In this document: positions 26,187 to 34,236 of the stretch, one piece after another | Numbering within the stretch: position 1 is the first letter of the stretch | How the letters are laid out: the number at the start of each line of letters is the position of its first letter | Origin: Chthonomonas sp. UBA2362 | GTDB taxonomy: Bacteria > Armatimonadota > Fimbriimonadia > Fimbriimonadales > Fimbriimonadaceae | NCBI GenBank assembly: GCA_002344135.1 | Contig: DDTO01000006.1 | Span: forward strand, 1-64,000 | Length of the DNA: 64,000 bases | Direction of reading: 5' to 3' | Position numbers and translations under genes: made by a program | Notes under the pieces: generated by a model | Told to the model about the DNA's origin: nothing | Databases searched by the model: none | Seen by the model: only the letters and a program-made list of their open reading frames with translations

Positions 26187-26837
26187 CTACTTGGGCAAGT
26201 TGGCAGAGATGCCAGCTTCGAGGGTCTTTTCAGTCTGCTTTCCCGTCCATTGCGCGATGATCTGGCCGTCCCTTACTAAGAACATGGCGGGAATGTTCTT
26301 GACGCCCCATTTCTGCCAGGTTCTCTGATCGTCGTGGAGGACGGGGTTGGGGAACTTGTGGCCTTTGAGGAACTTGTCAAGGTTGGGCTGCTTTTCGTCG
26401 ATGCTGACGCTGAGAATCTCGAAACCCTTCTCCTTGTAGCGGGCGTGGAGCTTGTCCAGCATGGGCATCATGGCTTTGCAGGGGGCGCACCAGGTGGCCC
26501 AGAAATCCACGAGCACGAGCTTGCCTTTCATCGATTCGGCATCCCAGGTCTTGCCTGTGGTGTCGACTAGAGCGAATTCAGGCACGGGCCGGGGCAATAC
26601 AGGCGGTACGTATGCATCCGGGTCCTTCTTGAACGCGGCGATTTCCTTCGTGTTGCAGAAGTAGTACGCGTTGCCTTTGTACATCAGACCCCCGGCTGGT
26701 TTTTCGGGGCCATCGTTGGGGCAGAGGAGGCACTTGGCCTCTTTGGGAAGGTCTTTCTTGGCGATGTCGGTCGGCGTGTCTTGGCCCATCGAGACAAGCG
26801 ATGCAAAGGCCAGGAGTAGAGTAGCGATTGTTTTCAC
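26187..26837 (-). CDS. YHS-like/TlpA thioredoxin fusion protein
   Basis: The product has 216 residues with a signal peptide (MKTIATLLLAFASLVSMG). An N-terminal Cys module (CLLCPNDGPEKPAGG followed by GNAYYFCNTKEIAAFKKDP, about 36-75) looks like a YHS/TRASH unit. The remainder is a TlpA/ResA-type thioredoxin domain with WATWCAPCK. It should reduce or protect thiols in the periplasm, possibly those of the metal-binding proteins encoded nearby. It begins five bases after the barrel gene stop and ends the ArsR operon. The fusion is unusual. Confidence 0.85.
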   Translation of the reverse strand: MKTIATLLLAFASLVSMGQDTPTDIAKKDLPKEAKCLLCPNDGPEKPAGGLMYKGNAYYFCNTKEIAAFKKDPDAYVPPVLPRPVPEFALVDTTGKTWDAESMKGKLVLVDFWATWCAPCKAMMPMLDKLHARYKEKGFEILSVSIDEKQPNLDKFLKGHKFPNPVLHDDQRTWQKWGVKNIPAMFLVRDGQIIAQWTGKQTEKTLEAGISANLPK

Positions 26838-26841
26838 GTGA

Positions 26842-27456
26842 TTAGAATCCCCAGCCGATGGTGATCGCTGGATGCTTGAACCAGATCCACCCGGCTTGAA
26901 TGAAATAGTTGGATTGCGAATAGGTGACGAGCAGGTGCGATTTCCTGCCGTCGTTCATGGCGATGGCAGTCCACTCGGGTGAGAAACGGTAACTCGCGCC
27001 GAACGGATAGACGAGCTTTTTCTCGAAGCCCGAGTAGGTGATCGAGAGATATGGCGATAGCTGGGTACCGGGAATCGTCTTGCCGAAGTTGGCGCTGGCG
27101 AGTTGATAGCCCTCGGGCGTCCCGATGCGGTCCGAACTTGTGTTGAAGAAGATCATCGGTCTCTTCTCGTTCTCGCTCTGAACGACCCACGTCGCCCTCA
27201 ACCCTAGTTCTTGGACGGCGAAGTTGTACTCCGTTCCGATCTGGAAGTTGGGCGTAGCGTTGTAGTCGATCGTCAATCGGTGCCGTGGTCGCAGTTGAGG
27301 CGTGTCGGCGAATCGATAGGCGATTACCCATCTCTTGTTGAGGCTTCCCGAACCGAGAAGCTGGCCTTCGCCGGGTCACCCAGTTCACGTTGGGACGCTC
27401 GTCTGACAATATGCCAGGACGGGCAGAGCGGCGAACAGAACAGCTATTTTCCGCAT
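26842..27456 (-). pseudogene. Outer-membrane barrel protein with frame disruptions
   Basis: ATG 27456 (or 27462) opens a clear signal peptide (MRKIAVLFAALPVLAYCQ), but TGA codons follow in frame at 27387-27385 and 27378-27376. The same frame resumes convincingly from about 27330 (WVIAYRFADTPQ) to the stop at 26842. The missing middle (ELGDPAKASFSVREASTRDG) is in a second frame. Dropping one base near 27387 and adding one near 27326 restores a single protein of about 200 residues ending in ITIGWGF, a barrel-type end. It is either a decayed gene or a sequencing or assembly error. The intact remainder could start at TTG 27276. Confidence 0.65.
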
Positions 27457-27530
27457 GGACATCCACAGGTGCAGGTCGAGCCGGGGCATTGCCCAGAGGC
27501 GCAGCAGTCGCAATTACAGTTACAGTTCAT
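27444..27530 (-). CDS. Metallothionein-like peptide, 28 residues
   Basis: ATG 27530 with GGAG six bases upstream opens a 28-codon frame with ten cysteines: MNCNCNCDCC at the start, a single Cys at 15, and TCTCGCPCGK at the end. The CxC pattern is that of metallothioneins, which bind Cu(I), Zn or Cd in thiolate clusters. The start overlaps the ArsR stop by 11 bases, and its end overlaps the barrel gene start. This arrangement parallels SmtB/SmtA, where an ArsR-family repressor controls a metallothionein. It is too short for routine gene calling. Confidence 0.8.
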   Translation of the reverse strand: MNCNCNCDCCASGQCPGSTCTCGCPCGK

Positions 27531-27909
27531 GTTTTTCTCCTTGATCGAGTTGGTTTGGGCCGAGAACGCAATAGCCGTCTACTCTGATGGCGAGCCTCCT
27601 TCTGATCCTTTCCGCGTCGCGCTGGCCGCGTTGGTCCGCTTTGAGCGCTTCCGCGTAGTGGTTCAAAACGGCTTCAAGTGCGGGCTTTGCGCTCGGCTCG
27701 ATGCTGTAGTTGATCCACTTGTGCCTCTGTGTGGTGGAGAGGACTCCCGCCTGACGGAGGGTTTGCAAATGGTTGGAGAGCGTTGATTGACTCATCTCCA
27801 GGGCATCGGCAAGCTCACAGACGCAAAGCCCGTTCTTGAGCAGTGCCGCAAGGATTCGCACACGAGTGGGATCGGCGAGAGCTTTGCCAAACAGGACGAC
27901 ATCGTTCAT
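27520..27909 (-). CDS. ArsR/SmtB-family metal-responsive repressor
   Basis: The product has 129 residues from ATG 27909; the frame is open far upstream only as a shadow of the ATPase gene. The winged helix reads LADPTRVRILAALLKNGLCV, CELADALEMSQSTLSNHLQT and LRQAGVL. CVCEL in the recognition region resembles the ELCVCDL-type metal or arsenic site of this family. The C-terminus has YCVLG. It probably represses its own operon and the divergent ATPase, and releases on metal binding. The shared upstream gap is only 60 bases. Confidence 0.9.
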   Translation of the reverse strand: MNDVVLFGKALADPTRVRILAALLKNGLCVCELADALEMSQSTLSNHLQTLRQAGVLSTTQRHKWINYSIEPSAKPALEAVLNHYAEALKADQRGQRDAERIRRRLAIRVDGYCVLGPNQLDQGEKHEL

Positions 27910-27969
27910 GGCTTCATACCAGGATACGAGGATATGATAGCACAAGTTCCTGCCAGCGTAGAATAGAGC
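27910..27969. promoter_or_regulatory. Divergent control region between arsR and the ATPase gene
   Basis: Sixty bases separate the two start codons. Read on the minus strand, TATCCTCG, TATCCTGG and TATGAAGC follow each other with 8-base spacing, a possible binding array for the ArsR protein. TAGAAT near 27958-27963 could be a -10 for the ATPase gene. No strong -35 is visible. Confidence 0.35.
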
Positions 27970-30366
27970 ATGGCACTTGACCCCGTTTGCGGGATGATGG
28001 TTGACCCCGCCGATGCGGCGGGGTCGTTTGAACACGCGGGCACAACTTACTATTTCTGCGGCAAGAGTTGTCTGGAGCGATTCAAGTCGAACCCCGAGAA
28101 ACATCTGGCCCCTGAGCCAATCGAGGCAGCAGAGCCTCAAGATGTGCGGCTTGAGTACACCTGCCCCATGCATCCCGAGATCGTGCAGAAGGGTCCGGGC
28201 AGTTGCCCGAAGTGCGGCATGGCGTTGGAGCCGCTCCATCCGGCCGCGACGGTCAAGAAGACGCAATGGACTTGTCCGATGCATCCGCAGATCGTGCAGG
28301 ACAAACCGGGCAGTTGCCCCATCTGCGGGATGGCGCTTGAACCGATGGAGGTGAGCCCCGACGACGAGAATCCCGAGCTTGTGGACATGACCCGCCGGTT
28401 CTGGGTTTCGACCGTCCTCTCGATACCGCTTCTATTGGCAGTGATGCCCCATCTGTTCGGATTCGACATCGCGAACTGGATACCGCATGGAGTTCTGGGC
28501 TGGGCACAGTTTGCGCTCGCTACGCCGGTGGTGCTTTGGGGAGGGTGGCCATTCTTCCAGCGCGGTTGGGCTTCGGTTGTCCATCGCAGCCCCAACATGT
28601 TCACGTTGATCGCGCTGGGGACCGGAGTGGCTTGGCTGTACAGCGTGGTCGGCGTCATCGCCCCCCACGTGTTTCCGCCTTCGTTCCGCAACAAGATGGG
28701 TGGTGTGGACCTGTATTTCGAGGCAGCAGCCGTTATCACGACGCTCGTCTTGCTGGGTCAGGTCCTAGAACTTCGAGCACGGAGCGCGACGAGCAGCGCC
28801 ATTCGGGCTCTACTCGACCTTTCACCCAAGCAGGCTCGGCTGGTTCGAGACGGAAAGGAAGAGGACATCCCGCTGGAACATGTCCATATGGGTGATTCGT
28901 TACGTGTGCGCCCTGGGGAGAAGATTCCTGTGGATGGCATCGTGATCGACGGCCGAAGCTCGGTAAATGAGTCCATGATCACCGGCGAGCCTATGCCCGT
29001 TCAGAAGGCCGAAGGCGACAGAGTGACGGGGGCGACGGTTAACGGAACGGGGAGCTTCCTAATGCGGGCTGAGCGCGTGGGAAGTGAAACCCTGCTTGCC
29101 CAGATCGTGAAAATGGTGAGCGAGGCACAGCGCTCGCGGGCTCCCATTCAAAAGTTGGCCGACACGGTTTCTGGCATATTCGTGCCGATTGTGGTGTTGG
29201 TCGCGATCATTTCCTTTGTCGTTTGGGCCATGTTCGGGCCAGCGCCTGCAATGGCGTATGCGGTCATCAATGCGGTCGCGGTGTTGATCATCGCCTGCCC
29301 TTGCGCACTGGGTTTAGCGACTCCGATGTCGATCATGGTCGGAACCGGGCGCGGTGCACAGGCCGGTGTTCTCATCAAGAGTGCGGAGTCTCTGGAAGCG
29401 TTCGAGAAAGTGGATACGCTGGTGGTGGACAAGACGGGCACACTCACCGAGGGTAAGCCCAAACTCGTCGCGGTCCAGACTTTCGGCGATACGTCCGAGG
29501 AACAACTTCTCCAGATCGCGGGCGGTCTAGAGCAAGGTAGCGAACATCCGCTGGCGGCCGCAATCCTTGCTAGGCTCAAGGAACGCGACATCGAGCCAAG
29601 CGCCGTGACAGACTTCATGTCCGTAACCGGCAAAGGTGTGCGAGGCAAATCGGGCTTACACGACGTCGCCCTTGGGAATCTCGCACTGATGGAGACTGTT
29701 GGGGCAGAGGTTGGAGATGCGGCGGCAAAGGCAGAGGCCATGCGATCCGAGGGCCAGACCGTCATGTTCGTAGCTGTTGGGAGGACCATCGTCGGTCTGA
29801 TCGGCGTCGCCGACCCGATCAAGACGTCAGCATCGGACGCGCTCAAATCGCTTCATGAGGAGAAGATTCAGGTCGTTATGGTCACAGGCGACAGCAAGAC
29901 TACAGCCCAGTCGGTCGCCTCGAAACTGGGCATCGACGTGGTTCACGCCGATGTGTTGCCCGAAGGCAAGATCGACATCATCAAGCGGTTGCAATCAGAA
30001 GGACGCTTCGTTGCGATGGCAGGTGACGGGATAAACGATGCGCCTGCCTTGGCGCAAGCGCAGGTTGGGATCGCGATGGGAACTGGGACAGACGTCGCTA
30101 TGGAGAGCGCGGGAATCACGCTCCTCAAAGGAGATCTGACGGGGCTGGTGCGAGCCAGACGGCTGAGCCGCGCAACGATGAGCAACATCCGCCAGAACCT
30201 CTTCTTTGCTTTTATCTACAACATGGCTGGGGTGCCGATCGCCGCTGGCGTGCTGTACCCCTTCACCGGTCTTCTCCTGAGTCCAATGATCGCGGCTCTG
30301 GCCATGAGCTTGAGTTCAGTTTCGGTGATCGCCAATGCGCTGAGGCTGCGGAGCGCCAACTTGTGA
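27970..30366 (+). CDS. copA: P1B-type copper-exporting ATPase with YHS and two heavy-metal-binding modules
   Basis: The product has 798 residues. A YHS module (DPVCGMMV..YYFCGKSC, 1-46) is followed by two heavy-metal-binding modules (TCPMHPEIVQ..CPKCGM, 63-88; TCPMHPQIVQ..CPICGM, 100-125). The membrane transport motif is CPC (443-445), the phosphorylated Asp is D487 in DKTGT, and SEHPLAAAI and GDGINDAPAL complete the ATPase. CPC points to Cu(I) or Ag(I) export from the cytosol. It is divergent from the ArsR gene. All catalytic motifs are intact. Confidence 0.95.
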   Translation: MALDPVCGMMVDPADAAGSFEHAGTTYYFCGKSCLERFKSNPEKHLAPEPIEAAEPQDVRLEYTCPMHPEIVQKGPGSCPKCGMALEPLHPAATVKKTQWTCPMHPQIVQDKPGSCPICGMALEPMEVSPDDENPELVDMTRRFWVSTVLSIPLLLAVMPHLFGFDIANWIPHGVLGWAQFALATPVVLWGGWPFFQRGWASVVHRSPNMFTLIALGTGVAWLYSVVGVIAPHVFPPSFRNKMGGVDLYFEAAAVITTLVLLGQVLELRARSATSSAIRALLDLSPKQARLVRDGKEEDIPLEHVHMGDSLRVRPGEKIPVDGIVIDGRSSVNESMITGEPMPVQKAEGDRVTGATVNGTGSFLMRAERVGSETLLAQIVKMVSEAQRSRAPIQKLADTVSGIFVPIVVLVAIISFVVWAMFGPAPAMAYAVINAVAVLIIACPCALGLATPMSIMVGTGRGAQAGVLIKSAESLEAFEKVDTLVVDKTGTLTEGKPKLVAVQTFGDTSEEQLLQIAGGLEQGSEHPLAAAILARLKERDIEPSAVTDFMSVTGKGVRGKSGLHDVALGNLALMETVGAEVGDAAAKAEAMRSEGQTVMFVAVGRTIVGLIGVADPIKTSASDALKSLHEEKIQVVMVTGDSKTTAQSVASKLGIDVVHADVLPEGKIDIIKRLQSEGRFVAMAGDGINDAPALAQAQVGIAMGTGTDVAMESAGITLLKGDLTGLVRARRLSRATMSNIRQNLFFAFIYNMAGVPIAAGVLYPFTGLLLSPMIAALAMSLSSVSVIANALRLRSANL

Positions 30367-30435
30367 TCCAGCCGCTCGTTGCGGAGATGGGCTTGGGAGA
30401 AAGCGGTAGGCGTATTACTTCTTAGAGACTCACTT

Positions 30436-30816
30436 ATGAACAAATTCACTTCACTCGCCCTACTCGCCGCCGGAGCAGTCGTCGGCGGCACTTTTCTCAG
30501 TCCGGCCCTCGCCCAGCACCACGACCAGAAGACGGGTCACGTGGTGAAGGCTCCCGCCAAGTCGACGCCTTCCCACCTGATGCACACGGCGATGTCCAAG
30601 ATGAGCAAGAACATGGCGAAGATGAAAATGACTGGCGACACCGACAAAGACTTTGCCGTCATGATGGCCGAACATCACCAGGGCGCGATCGAGATGGCTG
30701 AAATCGAGGTCAAGTACGGCAAGAGCGCCGAGTTAAGGGCGATGGCGAAGAAAATGATTGCCATGCAAAAGCAGGAGCGGGCGGCATTGCTCAAGCACGC
30801 AAAAATGAGGCACTAG
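30436..30816 (+). CDS. DUF305-family secreted protein
   Basis: The product has 126 residues from ATG 30436. A signal peptide ends in SPALAQ, followed by a His-rich start (QHHDQKTGH) and the DUF305 core FAVMMAEHHQGAIEMAEIEV, a ferritin-like helical fold common in copper clusters. Met-rich helices (MSKMSKNMAKMKM) add possible copper ligands. It lies 69 bases after the ATPase gene and probably belongs to its operon. Its last four bases overlap the end of the convergent gene. Confidence 0.85.
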   Translation: MNKFTSLALLAAGAVVGGTFLSPALAQHHDQKTGHVVKAPAKSTPSHLMHTAMSKMSKNMAKMKMTGDTDKDFAVMMAEHHQGAIEMAEIEVKYGKSAELRAMAKKMIAMQKQERAALLKHAKMRH

Positions 30817-31880
30817 AGCCTGATCGCTCGAATTCCATTCTGATTCCATGCTCCAATCACCAGCTTGCCATCTGGCGAGGCCGCAATCACGGGGTCGTTT
30901 CCTTGCTCGGACACCCGGTTAGGATTCGATCCCGGTGCTACGAAGATGACATCCTTTCCGCTTTGCCAAGCAAGGTAAGTGCCCGCTGCGCCATGCGCGA
31001 TCCAGGGATTTCGGCCTTCGCCAATGCGCTCTTCTCCCGATAGTCTTGATTGAAAGACCGTGCCTTCCCGACGCCAAATGGTCTCGACGGAACCCGTTTG
31101 GCTGACCGCAAGCATCCCTCCATCCATCGGGCATGCGTTGATCATCCAAGTCCCAAGTCCAAGCTTGGTCGCAGGGCTAAATGTTCGCAGGTCGCCCGAC
31201 GAGGTGGTGTACATGTCCCGAGCGCCTTCGATTGAATTGCGAAACATGACGTGCAACCTGCCTTTTGCATCGAACGCGAGTGACGGGTGGCAGCATTCGC
31301 AGATGGTTCCGCCTGGCGACGTGTAAACGAGCCGATTGTCTGACCACCTCCCGCCGCCATCTTTTGAAGTCGAAGTGAACAGCTTTGTGCCCTGATCTCG
31401 CAAATCGAGCCAGGCACAGGCGAGCGTGCCATCTGGGGCGACTGCCATCGCGTGGAGCCCTTCGCGTCCTGATCCCTCGACGTCGTTCACACGGACGGGA
31501 CCACTCCAAGTCTTGCCTTTGTCTGCAGATCGGAACGCAACGATATCGCCGTCTCGCCCATTGCCCTGACTTCCATAGACAGCAGTGATCGTCAACACAC
31601 CCTTGCGGACACAAATCCGGGGCCCACGTCGCATTCCCAGAGAGAGCTTGCCCTGCTCAGCGACCTTGATCGGGTCGCCGTAGCTCGCGCCTCTATCACT
31701 GGACACCGAAACATAAACAGCGTTTCCCATCCCGTAAGCAATGTAGACTTGCTCGCCCACATCGATCGCAACTTGGGGCTCTCGCGCCATTGTGTAGCTG
31801 ACAGGAGATACTTGAACGGAGCCGGAAGCCTGCAGCAAGAGGAGCGTTGCGACGATCATGATACTGATTATGGATTCCAT
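30813..31880 (-). CDS. Secreted BNR-repeat (sialidase-like) protein
   Basis: The product has 355 residues from ATG 31880; a TTG at 31910 would add ten. It has an N-terminal signal (SIISIMIVATLLLLQASG). Asp-box-like repeats are visible: SSDRGASYGDP, SADKGKTWSGP and SKDGGGRWSDN, which build a six-bladed propeller. The segment TICECCHPSLAFD carries three Cys and a His and is known to me from propeller proteins near metal genes. Sialidase activity is doubtful because no catalytic Arg triad can be recognised. Binding of a metal or sugar is possible. Confidence 0.7.
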   Translation of the reverse strand: MESIISIMIVATLLLLQASGSVQVSPVSYTMAREPQVAIDVGEQVYIAYGMGNAVYVSVSSDRGASYGDPIKVAEQGKLSLGMRRGPRICVRKGVLTITAVYGSQGNGRDGDIVAFRSADKGKTWSGPVRVNDVEGSGREGLHAMAVAPDGTLACAWLDLRDQGTKLFTSTSKDGGGRWSDNRLVYTSPGGTICECCHPSLAFDAKGRLHVMFRNSIEGARDMYTTSSGDLRTFSPATKLGLGTWMINACPMDGGMLAVSQTGSVETIWRREGTVFQSRLSGEERIGEGRNPWIAHGAAGTYLAWQSGKDVIFVAPGSNPNRVSEQGNDPVIAASPDGKLVIGAWNQNGIRAIRL

Positions 31881-31965
31881 CCGCCAAGGGAAGCGTGTCT
31901 GCAAGGTCAAGCACTTATCCGGTTCTAAGTGCGTCCACTAATCTCCACCATGTTCTTCTAGCCCC

Positions 31966-33195
31966 ATGCGCTCCTTCCCAGAGAATCTGAGACTCTATGC
32001 ACGCCTCACGGTCGGCGAGGGCCTGGCGCTCGTGGAGGGTCAGGAGTTGCTCGTGTGGGCCGAGCCGGAACAATTGGAGTTCGTCCACTTCCTCGCCGAG
32101 GAGGCGTACCGGATCGGGGCGCGGCACGTGGAGGTCTTCATGCGTGATCCCGACCTCGCGCGGATTCGTATGCGCGAGGGGAGCGAAGCGGCGATCGGCT
32201 ACGCCCCCGCCTGGCTCCTCGACGGAGTAGCCCGCGCGCATCGCGAGGGCGCGGCTCGACTCGGCTTGGCAGGGGGCGATCCTGAACTGTTGGCTGGCTT
32301 TCCCGCCGAACGCGTCGCGGCCTCGGCGCGAGCTCATGCCAAGGCGGCGAGAGAGGTCATGAAGCTCGTTGCGGACATGGAGATCAACTGGTGCCTCATC
32401 GCCGTCCCAACGGCCGCGTGGGCGCGCAAAGTGTTCCCCGGACTACCGCAGGATGAGGGTCTGGCCCGGCTTTGGGATGCGGTGTTTTCGGTCTCGAGAG
32501 TTTTCGAGAGCGATCCACTCGCAGCATGGCGTTCCCACAGCGAGACCCTCGAGGGCCGCGTCAGGTGGCTCGACGACCTGAGGCTGGACGCCTTACACTT
32601 CCGGGGGCCGGGGACGGACCTTCGCGTCGGCCTCGTCGAGGATCACCTTTGGGCGGGAGGGCGGGCTCTTGCCAGGAACGGCATCCGATGTTCGGGGAAC
32701 ATTCCGACGGAAGAGGTGTTCACCATGCCACACCGCTCGCGCGTGGAAGGCCGCGTCGTGAGTACCAAGCCGCTGAGCCTCCGCGGGCAACTGGTCGATG
32801 GGATCGAGGTCGTGTTCAAGAACGGCGAAGTCGTCGATGCCCACGCCGCCGTCGGCGAAGATGTCCTTCGGGAACTGATCTCCACCGACGACGGGGCCAG
32901 ACGACTCGGCGAAGTCGCCCTGGTCCCCGCCTCGAGCGCGGTTGCCCGGACGGGCCTTCTCTTCTTCGACTCGCTGTTCGACGAAAACGCCGCCTCGCAC
33001 ATCGCTCTGGGCGAATCGTATGCCGAGAACTTGGCGGGGAGTGAGGCGATGAACGAAGCAGCCCGACTCGATCGGGGAGCGAACTCCAGCCTGGTGCACG
33101 TGGACTGGATGATCGGATCGGCACAGGTAGACGTCGACGGGATTGCTCGCGGCGGGTCGACCATCCCACTCATGCGAGGTGGAGAGTGGGTCTAA
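31966..33195 (+). CDS. M29-family aminopeptidase
   Basis: The product has 409 residues, the normal length for thermophilic aminopeptidases (AmpS/PepS type). Conserved segments are present: NIPTEEVFTMPHRSRVEG (about 246-263) with metal ligand Glu/His, HIALGESY (about 346-353) and VHVDWMIGS (about 373-381). It removes N-terminal residues from peptides using two metal ions, in the cytosol. There is no signal peptide. It is a stand-alone housekeeping gene. Confidence 0.92.
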   Translation: MRSFPENLRLYARLTVGEGLALVEGQELLVWAEPEQLEFVHFLAEEAYRIGARHVEVFMRDPDLARIRMREGSEAAIGYAPAWLLDGVARAHREGAARLGLAGGDPELLAGFPAERVAASARAHAKAAREVMKLVADMEINWCLIAVPTAAWARKVFPGLPQDEGLARLWDAVFSVSRVFESDPLAAWRSHSETLEGRVRWLDDLRLDALHFRGPGTDLRVGLVEDHLWAGGRALARNGIRCSGNIPTEEVFTMPHRSRVEGRVVSTKPLSLRGQLVDGIEVVFKNGEVVDAHAAVGEDVLRELISTDDGARRLGEVALVPASSAVARTGLLFFDSLFDENAASHIALGESYAENLAGSEAMNEAARLDRGANSSLVHVDWMIGSAQVDVDGIARGGSTIPLMRGGEWV

Positions 33196-33242
33196 CGGAC
33201 CCCCTGCGTGCATCTCCGGCCCGGATGTAATCTCGAGGGAGT

Positions 33243-33533
33243 ATGGAGTTTCGTCCGTTCTACGAGGCGCATCGGCAGGGAGATGGATTCATCCTCAGGA
33301 CCCCGGGGACGCCACCCGTCGTGGTCGGTTCGGCCGCGACTCTCGCTGGTGTGCGCGCGCTCGTTCCTGCGGGCTATTACCTCGTCGATATCCCTGGCTC
33401 CCCGGGATGCCTAGAGGCGTACTGGCCGGACGACATCGCGGATGCGACCATGATCGCGGGTCACCTGCCGCCCGAGTTGATCCGCTCGATTCCCGATGAG
33501 CAGGCGACCTCCGAACCGATACCTAGGACTTAG
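33243..33533 (+). CDS. Small unknown protein
   Basis: The product has 96 residues, with GAGGGAG close before the ATG. The sequence MEFRPFYEAHRQGDGFILRT is followed by a Pro/Gly-rich body and ends with many charged and polar residues. No domain or signal peptide is recognised. It begins 48 bases after the aminopeptidase stop and may be co-transcribed. Its end overlaps the convergent peroxiredoxin gene by 11 bases. Confidence 0.55.
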   Translation: MEFRPFYEAHRQGDGFILRTPGTPPVVVGSAATLAGVRALVPAGYYLVDIPGSPGCLEAYWPDDIADATMIAGHLPPELIRSIPDEQATSEPIPRT

Positions 33534-34158
33534 GCTGGGCGGTCACGCGGAGGTAGGGCTTGAGCTCCCTCCACCCCTCCGGGAATCGCTCTCGGGCTTC
33601 CTCGTTCGTGACGGAAGGCAGGATAATCACGTCTTGCCCATTCTTCCAGTTGGCCGGAGTGCCGACTTTGTGCTTGTCCGTAAGCTGGAGGGCGTCCACG
33701 ACGCGAAGAATTTCGTCGAAGTTTCGGCCCGTCGGCGCGGGGTAGGTGATCGTCAGCCGGACCTTCTTGTTCGGGTCGATGACGAAGACCGAGCGTACGG
33801 TGAAGGTGTCGTCGGCGTTGGGATGAATCATGCCGTAGAGGTTGGAGACGGACCGGTCGGCATCGGCGATCAGCGGAAAGTTCAGCTTGACACCCTGCGT
33901 CTCCTCGATATCGCCCACCCACTTTTCGTGATCGGCGAGCGGGTCGACGCTGAGGCCGATAACCTTGACCCCCCGACGATCGAACTCCGCCTTCAGCCGG
34001 GCAACCTGGCCCAGTTCCGTCGTGCAAATCGGTGTGAAGTCCTTCGGGTGCGAAAACAGGATCGTCCAGTTTCCATCGATGAACTCGTGAAAGTGAATCG
34101 ATCCTTCCGTCGACTCTTGGGTGAAATCTGGGGCGATATCGCCGAGTTGCAGTGCCAT
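33523..34158 (-). CDS. 1-Cys peroxiredoxin (Prx6 type)
   Basis: The product has 211 residues. The active site is PKDFTPICTTE (Cys45 region), with the C-terminal extension of Prx6-type enzymes (TGRNFDEILRVVDALQLTDK and following). It reduces peroxides in the cytosol with a single catalytic Cys. No second resolving Cys is present, which fits the 1-Cys type. GGAG precedes the ATG. It is divergent from the ribulokinase gene. Confidence 0.93.
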   Translation of the reverse strand: MALQLGDIAPDFTQESTEGSIHFHEFIDGNWTILFSHPKDFTPICTTELGQVARLKAEFDRRGVKVIGLSVDPLADHEKWVGDIEETQGVKLNFPLIADADRSVSNLYGMIHPNADDTFTVRSVFVIDPNKKVRLTITYPAPTGRNFDEILRVVDALQLTDKHKVGTPANWKNGQDVIILPSVTNEEARERFPEGWRELKPYLRVTAQPKS

Positions 34159-34236
34159 CGTTCTTCTCCTTTGGGCAAATCATACCGCGGGACCGAGCGC
34201 TGTAAGGGCCGCAGGTGAATGGGATAACCTACGGAT

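Noticed and set aside
26834..27466. 210-codon minus frame across the barrel gene
   Set aside because: Only a frame-shifted shadow; protein is Arg-rich without signal peptide, while the signal peptide and barrel end lie in the other frame.
30900..30950. GGATTCGATCC resembling a tRNA T-arm
   Set aside because: No acceptor or anticodon arms around it; it lies inside the BNR-protein gene.
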